Assembly (NCBI GenBank): GCA_024114885.1
Contig: CP099425.1
Span: 124,001 to 188,000 of the forward strand
Origin: Septoria linicola
Taxonomy: Eukaryota; Ascomycota; Dothideomycetes; Mycosphaerellales; Mycosphaerellaceae
Direction: 5' to 3'
Length of the DNA: 64,000 bases
Shown here: positions 43,195 to 54,635 of the stretch, one piece after another
How the letters are laid out: the number at the start of each line of letters is the position of its first letter
Numbering within the stretch: position 1 is the first letter of the stretch
Program-made: the position numbers and the translations under genes
The notes under the pieces: generated by a model
Told to the model about the DNA's origin: nothing
The model's input: the letters and a program-made list of their open reading frames with translations, nothing else
Databases searched by the model: none

Positions 43195-44883
43195 ATGACC
43201 AATACGCGTGCGAGTAGTGTGGAGGATGGAAAGGAGGATCATTTGCCCAATGATCACAAGTCCCTATCCGAGAAGAGTGACTTAGGAGAACATCGCAAGC
43301 TGTCTGATGAAGAGCAAGGAGCGAAAAGTGAGGAAGACCAGGATCCCAATGTGTCCAAAGACGAAGAGGGAAACACTTATCCAGAAGGGGGTCTTCGCGC
43401 CTGGTTGGTCGTCGCTGGCGCGTTCTCAGGAATGTTTGCTTGCTTTGGTTACATGAATACGGTCGGAACATACCAGGCATACCTTGCCACGAATCAACTG
43501 GCAGACTACTCCGAGTCCACGATAGGATGGATCTTCTCAGTCTACATCTTTCTTACCTTCGGTGCAGGAGTGCAAATAGGGCCGGTCTTTGACAAATATG
43601 GGCCGTTTTGGCTCATAGTAGCTGGCGCGATATCTTCAACGTTGAGCGTCATGTTGCTCGGAGTATGTACAGAGTACTGGCACTTCATGCTCGTTTTTGG
43701 GGTCCTCGGGGGTCTTGGGAATGCGCTCATATTCACGCCGTCAGGTGAGCATAGCCCTTCGTTCCCAGGACAGACATGGCCACTCGTCTCTGAGACAATC
43801 GCTGACTTGTGCTCGCTACGTCACAGTGTCTTCCGTGGGACACTGGTTCTTTCGACGCAGAGCGAATGCGACCGGACTTGCAGTGGGCGGCGGAGCCCTT
43901 GGAGGAGGTATGAGTAGCACTCGATTGAGACATCTGAGTTAGTGCTGACTTCTGGTTGCCTATAAGTCGTGTTCCCGCTTATGCTGCAGGACTTGTTCCC
44001 CAAGGTTGGATGGGCTTGGGCAACGAGAATACAAGGCTTTATCTTCATCTTCTTATTGCTGATTGCCATTGTGCTCATCCGAGCTCGTCTGCCACCACGA
44101 CCTGAAAGTAGCGCTCTGCCGGATCCGCGGGTTATCAAGGACGCTGCGTTTATGTTGGTTACGGCAGGATCGTTCTTCCTTGAACTTGGGTAAGACTTTA
44201 GTGAACGTGAGCCTGGGATTCTGAGACAGCCGCTGATTCGTGTTCATACTTCCAGGCTTTTTATTCCGATTGCATACATCACCTCCTATGCGCTGGAGAC
44301 GAACGGTGCCATCTCGAGCACATTCAGTTATCAATTACTGGCTATCTTCAATGCTGGATCGTTCGTCGGAAGATGGGTACCAGGCTATCTCGCAGACAAA
44401 CTCGGTCGCTTCAACAGTAAGTCCGCTGAGACATTATGACCATCACTCAGCTCGTGTCCTAATGCACCATTAGCGCAAATTGCAGCAGTATTCCTCTGCG
44501 CTGCTACTTCTCTCGGCCTTTGGCTTCCTGCTACAGTCCTCGTGACAAGGCCCGGATCGTCTTCTCAGTCAATTCTCGGACTCACAGTGGCTTTCGCAGC
44601 CCTGATGGGCATTGCTTCGGGTAGCAACATCTCGTTAACGCCGGTCTGTATCGGTATGCTATGTCCGACCAAGGAGTATGGACGGTATATTGCGACAACG
44701 TACACCATTGTGTCTATAGGCTGCTTGATAGGACTTCCGATCGCTGGGGCACTTATCAACTCTACTGGCGGCGCCTATTGGGGAGTAGCACTGTTCACAG
44801 GGGGCTCGTACTGCTGTGGATTAGCGTCATTCACTGCCGTGAGGGTCATGAAGGCTGGGTGGAAGGTCAATATCATGTATTAG
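43195..44883 (+). CDS. MFS transporter of the monocarboxylate (MCT/MCH) type
   Basis: Five exons (43195-43744, 43827-43907, 43967-44189, 44256-44416, 44474-44883) give 474 aa. An acidic N-terminal tail of about 65 residues leads to YPEGGLRAWLVVAGAF, the hallmark entry into helix 1 of fungal MCT-like proteins. The other marks are STIGWIFSVYIFLTFGAG, GPVFDKYGP, VSSVGHWFFRRRANATGLAV across the first intron, and a C-terminal half with GRWVPGYLADKLGRFN. Twelve helices are plausible. Substrate unknown; yeast relatives have been tied to riboflavin and other compounds and not only monocarboxylates. Confidence 0.9.
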
Positions 44884-45248
44884 ACCTGTACAATCGAGCG
44901 GAGTGTCTTTTCTGCATTCCTCAGGCATCCAATGTCGGACGTTCACTTCGCCGACCTCGCTCCTTATCGACACCTTGGCCGAACATTGATGGGTTGCCCG
45001 AAGATGATACGACTGTAGCATTGATACCGGACCGGTGGCCAACTTTTTGAGGTGAGATGTGTTCACCAAGATTGGATGACTGCAAGTGATGAACAAGCAA
45101 TACTGCCGCCACAAGAACGCTCCCACAAAAATATCGCAAGATCGCAGCGGAGCAACCTCACAAACAGCGTAATACCTCGATCAAGACGAACCGACCACAG
45201 ATTCGAAGCTAGAAAGTCATCTCAACACTCCACAAGACCTCTTTCACG
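44884..45248. other. Spacer upstream of the HAD gene
   Basis: This holds the 3' region of the transporter and the promoter of the dehalogenase-like gene. Nothing specific is seen. Confidence 0.4.
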
Positions 45249-45968
45249 ATGCCCGGGAAACATGTTGTTTTCGACATAGTCGGCACATTGGTGTGCTTCG
45301 ACGCCTTCTACGCTCGTATCGACTCTGTCATCGGGAACAAATTAAAGAAGAACGGCATATCTCCTCAGCTCTTTGGCTACACCTGGATGACGCATTCTGA
45401 ATTGGAATTCACCTTCCTGTCAATGTCCGGCCGCCACACATCCTACTCGAATCTGATGAAAGCACTCTTCTACCGTACATTATGGATGGCTGGCGTACAA
45501 GAGCCTCGCTCCTTCGCTACCAATGATGAGCGTGATCGCTGTCAAGAAGGTTACGCACTACTAGAACTCCGCCCCGGTGCGAAAGAGTGCATTCAAATAC
45601 TTCGTGATGCAAACTTCAAAGTCTGGTGTCTTACGACTGCGGACATTCCTCGTGTGCAAGGCTACTTTGCGCGTGGGGGCGTGGATATGCCTCGCGAACA
45701 GTTCGTTAGCTGCGATTCGCAAGGTGTGGCGAAGCCAGCTTTGGCTGCATATCGTCCAATATTTGAGAAGTTTGGAGATCAGGACCACAGATGGTTTGCG
45801 GCGGCCCATATGTGGGATGTGAGTGCTGCAAGACTTGTAGGGTTCAAGGGAGCGTATTGTAGCGCGTATGAGAAGGAAGATTGCTTGGAGCTTTTTGGAG
45901 GGGAGATGGAAGTCATGGCTGGCACGCTTGATGAGATGGCAAGAGCCATCGTCAAAGCTGCAGAATGA
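45249..45968 (+). CDS. HAD-superfamily hydrolase, type II haloacid-dehalogenase-like
   Basis: This single exon encodes 239 aa. Motif I is VVFDIVGTLVCFDAF, with the nucleophilic Asp and, as in L-2-haloacid dehalogenases, no second acidic residue in the DxxGTL pattern. Motif II lies in VWCLTTADI, the conserved Lys in GVAKPALAAY, and motif IV in FAAAHMWDVSAARLVGFKG, which matches the AHxWDxxGAxxxG end of that group. Relatives cleave halogen or phosphate esters; many fungal members have no known substrate. Length is normal and no lesion is seen. Confidence 0.85.
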   Translation: MPGKHVVFDIVGTLVCFDAFYARIDSVIGNKLKKNGISPQLFGYTWMTHSELEFTFLSMSGRHTSYSNLMKALFYRTLWMAGVQEPRSFATNDERDRCQEGYALLELRPGAKECIQILRDANFKVWCLTTADIPRVQGYFARGGVDMPREQFVSCDSQGVAKPALAAYRPIFEKFGDQDHRWFAAAHMWDVSAARLVGFKGAYCSAYEKEDCLELFGGEMEVMAGTLDEMARAIVKAAE

Positions 45969-46160
45969 GACGCCTCTATACGCTCAAATCGATTTCCGCG
46001 CCAGTCGTCTCTAGTCATTGGAAGATGTCTCTCCACTTCGTAGATGATGTTTTTCGACATACTCTCTGCACATTGGTGACGATGAACGATACTTGTTGAG
46101 GTCTGCATCTTGCAACTATCTTTTATTGTGGTCTATCGCAGTGAGACAGAACGCGGCTAT

Positions 46161-48009
46161 TTACCACAATACATTGAGTCTCCGCCATCTTTTCTTCTCC
46201 GGTATAGGCTCCTCTGGATTGTTGCGAGCGACGTCGATAAATTCTCGGACCGGCAAGTCCACCAACGCTATCGTCTTCGTCTTGAACCAAAACTTGTAGC
46301 CAACGTACAGGCTCAGCGTGAACGGGATGTTGAAGTAACTGGAGATTAATGTCTCGGTATCCCAATGACCATGAATGAACACAGTATATCCGGAAGTCAA
46401 GAGGAGCGCCAAGAACAATGTCAGAGAGATCCACGAGAACCAAGGCTGAAACGGTGCGGCCCAAGGCAATTCCTTCTTGCGATCGATTCCTTGTGCTTTG
46501 CAACCATAGTAGAAGCGGAGGTATGTGATCAAAACGATGATCCAGTCGGTCAAGGTGCTGATTGCAACAAGATCCTGAAGCCAAGTGAAGACTGTTGAAG
46601 CAGTTTGATCGAGAGTCATGTAGCCGAGAGCCATGAAGATGCTCAGTAATCCCACTGCCAGCCAAGGAATGCTGAAGCGGTTCAGTCGCGCGAACAACTT
46701 GGGCGCCTGTCCCGCGTTGGCCATGCCGAACAAGACTCGGGAGCCGGTAAGCATGTTGCTATTCGCGGCGGACCAGGCAGACGTTAAGACCAGAGCATTG
46801 ATGAAGGATGGGACGCCCTTGATTCCGGCTCTTTTTGCTGCAATCACAAATGGACTCTGGGTAGCTGTCCCACTTGACTGCAAAAGGTTCGGGTCGTTTG
46901 ACGGAACTACCAATGTCACCATGAAGATAGTGACGACGTAGAAGATCAGCACTCTCCAAAAGATGCGTTTCGCCGCCATTGGAATGGCCTGTCGAGGATT
47001 CTTGGTCTCAGCAGCGGCAATGACTATCGCATGAACTTTGCAACGTGTTAGAGCATACATAATGTCATCCTTCTAGTTTGTTCGGGACCTGTGGACTTAC
47101 TGCCTCCATATGCATACAAAGCACTATTGAACGTCGACCAAAACCCCATGAAGCGTCCGAGAGATCCAGGTACATCTAAATATTGGACGAATGGTCCAGG
47201 GTTTCTCCAGTACTGGAAGCCAATAGTCTTTCCATCTGGACCGCCTCCGCATGTAACTACGAGCGAGAGTATGTTTAAGAACAGGACCAGAAATATCTTG
47301 ATCAGGGAGAAGCCAAATTCCAGTTCGCCGAACACCCTCACGAAGAGCAGTGACGAGATTCTGATGAGTGCTCCAAACAAGGTCAAGCACAGCAGCAGCG
47401 ACAATCTCAGAAGGAATTGACACGATATAACTGTAGACCATGTTCCATCCATTCGCAAAGGCCAGAGCAGGATCCACGAAGAACTCCGAGAATCTGACTA
47501 CAGAGCCTGACAAGGGCACGACTACGGTTGTGTTAGAACAAAAGCTATTTCAAGCTCATCATGTCTCAGTATGGAATTGGTCCATTTGACTTACGAGCTC
47601 CCATCTCAGCGACAGCCAACACGACGGAACAGACAGTGATACCGACAATGCTGTAGCCAAGCCATGCTCCTAATGGACCTGCATGTGCCTACTCAACAGG
47701 TGTCAGTGGTGGACCACGGCGACACCTCTCTGCGACGAGGGCATGAATACTGACCACAGCTCTTCCAGAACTAAGGAATAGTCCCGTGCCTATGGTGCCT
47801 GCAAGGGCGATCATTTGAATGTGTCGTTGATGGAGTCCCTGCTTGACATGTTGGACTTCCTCGAAATGTCCATATATGCTGTTCGATTTCTGGTCCATCT
47901 CGACTGGCGACTCTGGACGAGCCTCGATATCGATTGACATCTTCTCACTCTTCTCATGCAAGCTTTGTGGTCGCCGTGGTGCAGGCGCCAGGTCTGTGGA
48001 GTTCACCAT
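46161..48009 (-). pseudogene. Amino-acid permease (AAT family) with an internal frameshifting deletion
   Basis: Exons 48009-47755, 47688-47595 and 47521 onward join well: QMIALAGTIGTGLFLSSGRAV, AHAGPLGAWLGYSIVG, VPLSGSVVRFSEFFVDP, YIVSIPSEIVAAAV. At about 47385-47395 the frame changes: the family sequence resumes one frame away as LTLFGALIRISSLLFVRVFG, and roughly ten codons expected between are missing. After that come GGGPDGKTIGFQYWRNPGPF, YAYGG, and, after another intron, IVIAAAETKNPRQAIP to the end at 46161. AAT permeases take up amino acids at the plasma membrane. The missing helix segment plus frameshift would abolish function unless the assembly is wrong. Confidence 0.8.
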
Positions 48010-48535
48010 GATGGATAGTTGTGATGGTCTGCGAAGAATGACCGCCGCTGCTCGCGGTAGTCGGCCGTGGCCATCTCGTGTAGCCCCAGGCTGTCGGGTG
48101 CACTTGATACGAACATGACCCACGCCAATAGAGATAGGCGGATAGGTCAGCTATCGTGGTGTTCCTCCATGCGTATATTGGGGGTCTGTTTGCCACCGGG
48201 CCGGCGGCTTGTCTCGAAATCCAATGTTCCGAAAACGCGGAGTCGCAATCACTGCAGTGGTTCATCCATCTCATTCGAATGCATCTCCCGACAATTTCTT
48301 TGATCAGATAATTAGTCTTTGAGCACTCAAGTCTTGCTGGCAACTCTTGATCAAATTGGCTTTTGCTTGTCATTGGCATTTACCCGGAACGTCGCCGGCA
48401 TAAGCGAGAGATTCTGGCGGCAAGCGAGGTACCCAGTCACAACACCTGCATCTTAGTTCCTGCGAACTGCTGCTACATCCCACGCTGTGAGCCACGCTAT
48501 TGGAGGCGACCAAACCTATCACGAGAAACGTCAAC
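48010..48535. promoter_or_regulatory. Divergent region between dead permease and DAO-type oxidoreductase
   Basis: This 526-bp interval lies between the two start codons. Head-to-head arrangement of an amino-acid permease and an amino-acid-oxidase-like enzyme suggests former co-regulation. No operator was identified. Confidence 0.45.
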
Positions 48536-50083
48536 ATGGGGCATGATTCTTTGCCTGTGGACAACCCACTTCCATCATACTGGACCAGCGTCAGAGATGA
48601 CTTCCATAATCACAGGACCACTCCTGAATTGCCAAGTCACACTGATGTTTGTATCATAGGCGCAGGATATGCAGGAACAGCAACCGCTTGGCATCTGGCA
48701 CGCGACAGAGATTCAGCTAGGCCGAGACAGTCCATCACAATCCTTGAAGCACGAGGAGTTTGCGATGGAGCTACTGGCCGCAATGGTGGACATTTGCGAC
48801 CTGATCTGTATGGACACATTCCGAAGTATATCGAGCGAAATGGCCTTGAAGCAGCTGTCGAGCTTGCAGAGTTTGAGATAGCACATGTTCCGGCCATCAA
48901 GGAGTTCGTCGAGGAAGAAGGCATCGATTGTGATTTCGTTCTGGCCCGTAGTGTCGACGTCTGGTCGAACCAAGAGGCGGCCGATGCAGCACAGAAGGTG
49001 TAAGTCGAGTCGCCCGAGCCTGGTCCGAGTATGCTGTTGGGAGCAGTGACAAGCGCTGCTTTTACCTTTGAGTCAAGCTAACTATTTCGCCACCATAACA
49101 GGTATGAGCAGATGTCCAGCCGTAGTCTTCCTTATATGCGCGATGTTTTCTTCAAGCACGGTCCGGAGGCTGAGACCATATCTGGCGTGAAGGACTGCAA
49201 AGCCGCTGCCTCTTTCACGGCTGGCATGCTGTGGCCATACAAACTTATAACACAGGTGTTGAAGAAGCTCGTTCAGTCTGGCGACTTGAACCTGCAGACG
49301 CACGCCCCAGTGACTGAGATCAAGCCTGCAGAACAAGGCGGCTTCACAGTCAAAACTGCCCGAGGCACCATCCATGCCAACAAGATCGTGCATGCCAATA
49401 ATGCTTATGTCTCAAAGCTGTTACCAGAGTACACGAAGAACATCATACCCTGCAAAGGCATCTGTTGTCGTATTGCTGTCCCGGAGGGCAAAGCCGCTCC
49501 GCATCTGCCCAACTCCTATATCGAGCGAAGCGAGGATCGCACCTTGTCATACCTCATACCTCGCCCAGACGGCAGCATCATCGTGGGAGGTGCATCGTCC
49601 AAGTTCATGCCATATCGGGAGCAATGGTACGATAATGTCGACGACAGTGTGTTGATTGAAGCTGCAAAAGACTATTACACTGGGTATATGCAACGAACCT
49701 TCAGAGGTTGGGAGAATTCTGGTGCAGAAGTCACAGATATCTGGACCGGCGTGATGGGATACTCTTACGATTCGAATGCACACATTGGCGAGGTACCAGA
49801 CCGACCTGGACAATATATCGTTGCAGGCTTCAATGGGCATGGCATGCCTGTCATCTGGCTAGGCGCAAAAGGGCTTGCGAAGATGATCAATGAGGATGTT
49901 CCGTTCGAGAAGAGCGGCGTTCCGAGGTTATTCAAGACAACGAGAGAACGCATTGAGCGGGCTCAGCAGGGTCGTGAAGAATATGGCGATATCCTGGGAG
50001 ATGGCAGCCTCACTGGGCCTGCAGATGTCATCAAGCAGGCACAGGTCGACGTCCAGTCTGTAGCCGCAGCGTCCACTGTCTGA
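48536..50083 (+). CDS. FAD-dependent oxidoreductase (DAO family)
   Basis: Two exons (48536-48999, 49102-50083) over a 102-nt intron give 481 aa. The FAD fold reads TDVCIIGAGYAGTATAWHLA. It is followed by CDGATGRNGGHLRPDLY, the typical GxxxRNGGxxxP segment of this group. The C-terminal part includes TDIWTGVMGYSYDSNAHIGE and YIVAGFNGHGMPVIWLGAKG. Such enzymes oxidise secondary amines or amino acids, as in gamma-glutamylputrescine oxidase and related fungal proteins; the substrate here is not known. Its divergent neighbour was an amino-acid permease, now broken, which fits a role in amino-acid or polyamine use. Confidence 0.9.
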
Positions 50084-53000
50084 ATCGTATGCCTTTGGAA
50101 AGGACCAGCATGTCGTGTCGTTGTTCTGGTCCTTAGCGCAACAAGCAACATGTCAAATCAGAACAAGTGCTGGACGTGTGTCAAGCTCGAGAGCTCTCGC
50201 GGAGAGCAGCCAAAGTGCTCGAGGTGAATTGGGAGCTCTGAAGTAGCTCGTTCGATCGATGATTCACCATGCTAGCAGGGTCAAAGCTTCTCCTGTTCAA
50301 AACCAGCTCTGATCACCTCGTAACACTACAGATGTCTTCTGAGATGTACGATAAGATCTGGATTGCTCGAATAGGTCGGTGGGATGGCTTGCAGTAGCGT
50401 AGCAGCTGTAGACGAGAGGCTTCTGTAGGATGCGTGTTGGCTTGTTCTTGGTCAGACCTCTTCGATGATTGGAAGGAAGGCAGGATCCAAGCGACTGCAC
50501 TCTCGCTTGGAGAAACACATGAGAGGCGTCTCCCTGGCTACAGACAAATTTGCCACAACGCGTTCAGCGATATGTCGTGCAACGAATCGTGAAGACAGGA
50601 ACAGCTTTTCGAAGAGCCAGATCTTCAGCACGCGACGCAAAGTGCCATTGTAGAGATCAGCACCTGAATCACGAGCATGCTATTGGGAGAAACCTCCTCG
50701 GGTCGGATCGCGGAAGCTATGAAGAGCACCCTAGCCGGTCGATCAGATCTGTGCGCTCTTCTCGTTTCACTAGAGTCTTGTCAGGTGATCTATCGAGGCC
50801 GGTGTACAATTCCGCAACAGATTGCTTCAATATCTTCTGACCGTATTTGTATGTTAGTCGTGATGAGCCTCCTGTCGTCTACGCATTCTCCCCGGATAGC
50901 TTGCGAATTCTGATGCTGTGTGCAGAGCTTGTGGGATTCAGATACCCGCCCGTAGGGAGAGCTCGCTTTAGCGTCACCTCGTTCCGATGCCTCGGGCAGT
51001 GCGGGCGAGGCTTGTCTACCGGGAGCACCTGTGCCGTCTGCCCAGCGCTCAGACGGCGGGCCCGTGACGACAGAATTGCTTCACAGCAGCTCCATTTCGA
51101 TGGGAATGCAGCATCGGTAATCGCGGATAAGCGGTCAATCGCACGGAAGCAAGCTGTCTCCAGGCCGGGTCGGGTAGGAAACCTGGCTGACGGTCCGTTG
51201 ATTTCATATTCTGTCAGATGCCGAGATGATAGCGCGATGCGATTGGCTGCTGCATCGAGACAGCTACCACTGATTGGACGCATCGACGTCGTAGCACACG
51301 CTTGTTGACCGACAGGCATAGCAAAGCAAATGTCCCCTCTTGAGCAAGGCGAGCACCTTTCGTGCGATGTTGCGAAATGGGCACAGGCGGCTTCGAAAAT
51401 TCCGAGGTGCTCATTTCTTGACCGCTGACAAGGATTGGCAGTGTTTGAAGATAAGTCCTGCACACGTCCAGTCCAAGCCATGCAGGTGCCCTTCTTCGCA
51501 AACGATAGACTACACCTCGTCACCCAGCACAGCGTAGCATCGGGCCTGAATCGATCGCTAGCAAGATCAGATCTGGGATTACGGCCGGCGAAACTTCGTT
51601 GCAGGCTTCCTTGGCTCTGCAGCAAGTACACAGTACAGAGTTACGCATCATATACAAGCATCTGCAGGAGCAATCCATTCCGGGACGCCATACCCACAAT
51701 TATTTGACGTGGTTTGTCACCACGGCGGGTGGGACGCTGGTACAGGCTCCCAGGACCTGGCCAAGAAACGCTCGCCGAACAACCAACCCCGAGTGTTTGA
51801 CGGCTGGCACGCAACCTAGCCAAAGTCTCCAGGAAGATAAGGCGTACATCCGCCGGCACAGTCCATCGACTACTTCAAGAAGCACACGACCGCACATGCT
51901 GTGTACCCACACACGTGCCGTCGTCTTTCGAACCTACAGATTCCAGTGCAAAGATGTGTCAACACGTCCAGGTCAAATATGCCTGCGGGCACATCCGATA
52001 TTGCGTACTTTGCTGGTGTAAGAATGGCCAATTTTGTCGATCGAGCTTCATACTTACCAAATCCAGGTTCGAGGTATAAAGACTTACAGCAAAGATGTCC
52101 TCTCAAAGTGAGGAGACATGAGTCACTATCGCTACAACGATGCGGTAAGCTTCATGATGCCGTGATGGTCGCTGCTGTACTTATCGACGTCTTAGGGTGT
52201 TGCCGAGATACCAACTCGCTGACGCGCCGGCCTTGTATGGACAAGAACACTTTTCCAGTCAATCGCATAGCGAAAAGGACCGTACAAAATGCCAATGGAA
52301 CGATAAAGCGGCCCAAGCCAATCAAGGTCTCGTGATACTTGAGGCGGCAGCAAGCGGTCAAAATCTTGCATTACTTACAGTAGACCATGGCGGTCACTCG
52401 ATACTTCTCCAGCGTACTACGCTGGTATCAAAGGGGACGAGTAGTTGGGGAGATGCGGTGTGATCGGCCTGCGCGCTAGGCGTGGCATGCTCTGACTTCT
52501 GAGCAACACATGAGACTGCTCCGAGCAAGTCATGTATGATAGAGCAGACCTCGAGAGTCGCTGGAGGCGTCCAGCACTGGTGCTCGTGTTCGTGCTGGAC
52601 AAGAGCGTCGAGACACCGTCTCTAGTCCCGCAGCCAGCTACCTGCTAGTAGCTCGAAGGCACGACTTCGGTGCCTCGGATTGTAGTTGAGACAAGTTGTT
52701 ACAAGTCGCACTGTATCCTACGGGTCTGGTGCAAATTCTGATTCTCGAGCACGCGAGAATGGCCAGCAGTAGCTTTTTGCCGTGTAGACCACTTATGCTT
52801 ATGCTTAGTACCTGTCTCCCAGCTCCCCGCGAAGCCTCGTCAGACGCCGCTGGATATTGAGCAACATGAAAGGCGCAAGCTGCATCATTGGCGTCAAGCT
52901 TGTCTGTGGCTGCTGCAAGTGAGGCATATCGTGTCTGAGTGCAAGTGCTATGCAAGTGTCGCTTGATTCCAGCTCTCGAAGCGACGTGCCTACTGCACGT

Positions 53001-53984
53001 AATTTGCAGTCGGTGGCTTGAAGCTCTATCATCGTGAAGAGAGTGGTCCTTGACAGAGAACGCCTTTCGGCCTCTTCACGAAAGCAAAATAGATTAAAAG
53101 CATGTGGCCCCACCGGTGCCAACAGCGTGGGGTCACCAGATCTCATCGGTTGCGCCGCACGAACTTCGCCAGATCGATCTTTGGAAAAAAGCCCATCGTG
53201 GTACGGTCCTGATCTCGCTTTCTGATGCAATAGTGAATGCAGGAAGTTCCGAAAACAGCAACAAGGACGAAGCGGCTGCTGCGGCCATTGGCACTCCATG
53301 CAGTCCGGATGGGACATCCGCATCTCCGCCCGCTGCTACTGCACGAAATAAACAGCTGTACATGTAAGCCAAGCCCATCAACCAGATTCGTGCATCACTG
53401 GGAAAGCCATTGACAGGCTGTCAGATGAAGCGAAGATGTCTGCATCTCAAATCGTGGCGGCGGGGAGTCCTGGTTGGTGGCTGCTTTGTCCGCTTGTCTC
53501 GGGTTGGGACCTGAATAGGGAACTGCGAGCACGAAGCAAAGCCACATACTCTGGTCCGGTTCCAGGCACAAACTCCCGGCCGGAATCGTGCTTAGATGTG
53601 TCGTGTGTATACAGGATGGCGCAAAGAAGATGTTCGCCGAAGATGAATGATTCTATGATCCTATTATCCTTATTGTGTCCCCGGAAGAGCCGTTGTAGGT
53701 CCGTCCGATTATACTCTCTTCTCTATATTGTCCTCCACCGTATTCACACAGTTAATAACTACTCTATGTGCGTGCTCCTCATCTCAAGGATCAAAGGGAT
53801 CGCCACGAAACTTGGAGTATGTTTTTCGAAGCAATAGAACCAATGAAGTAGAACCCCTAATAGCTCTCTAGCGAGTCAAGCCGACAGCGCCTATTCGAAG
53901 TTCTGCGGCTGCGGCAAATAGAGCATGTTTACCGTCTAGTTTCAGTAGCTGCCGCGGTAAGCGGAAGCTGTAATTAGCGCGCTA
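50084..53984. other. 3.9-kb gene desert
   Basis: No recognisable gene is present on either strand. The longest open stretch (50879-51631, minus, 250 codons) has a Cys/Arg/Ser-rich composition that looks like chance. Composition is normal up to about 53.9 kb. The region sits between a core-like block and the second RIP patch and may contain unrecognised relics. Confidence 0.5.
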
Positions 53985-54545
53985 TAACATGTTAGTGCAT
54001 TTAATTGCCTTTACGTTAGTAAACGTTTCCGTATACCGCCTTAGCTTATCTTAATAATACCTTATCGCCTAGCGTGCTCTTACCCGTAGCGTACTATATT
54101 CGCGTAGAGTGTACGCTACCGATGTTCGTATACGTAGTATTTACGCTATACTACGAGGATAGCGGTAGTTGCGAGCTCGTTATATACTACTAACCCTATT
54201 TATCTAATATACTATTCTAAGAAGCCTATAGACGGTATATACTAACGATAAGCTACGGCGTAACGATAAGCTACGGCGTAATATTAATAATAATTAAGGT
54301 AGATATACGGACGTAGGTTATACTAGTACGCGTCGTAAGGACGCGTTTACTATATAGATATAATACTACGGCCGCTAGTAATAGTATAAATATACTATAT
54401 CTAATAGAATAGCTAGTTTATAGTTATATACCTACTTCTAGTAGCTAGTATTATAAGATAGAGAAAGAGAGTTTACTACGCTTAATTTGGTATAGTATGC
54501 TAATTTGAATTCGACGGTATCATTTACATAGCGTTACTAGCCCAC
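53985..54545. repeat. Second RIP-mutated patch
   Basis: Over about 560 bp the DNA becomes TA-rich with few CA or TG dinucleotides and many CG, as in the first 5.5 kb. It begins after CATGTTAGTGCA near 53990 and ends before GCCCACTAGCACGTGC near 54545. I could not read a protein, so it may be a short piece of an element or a solo repeat. It directly precedes a gene that lacks its 5' end. Confidence 0.75.
54243..54278. repeat. 18-bp tandem duplication inside the RIP patch
   Basis: The unit TAACGATAAGCTACGGCG occurs twice head to tail with no mismatch. Identity of both units after RIP suggests the duplication is younger than the mutations, or both units were altered alike. Confidence 0.8.
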
Positions 54546-54635
54546 TAGCACGTGCATTACGCAGCCAATAGATCCACTCTATTCGGTCACAGCTGGACGG
54601 TAAACATGCTCTAATGCACGATCTATGGCGAAGGA

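Noticed and set aside
50879..51631. 250-codon minus-strand open stretch
   Set aside because: Composition is Arg/Ser/Cys-rich without any motif, signal or conserved pattern; it looks like a chance opening in GC-balanced DNA.
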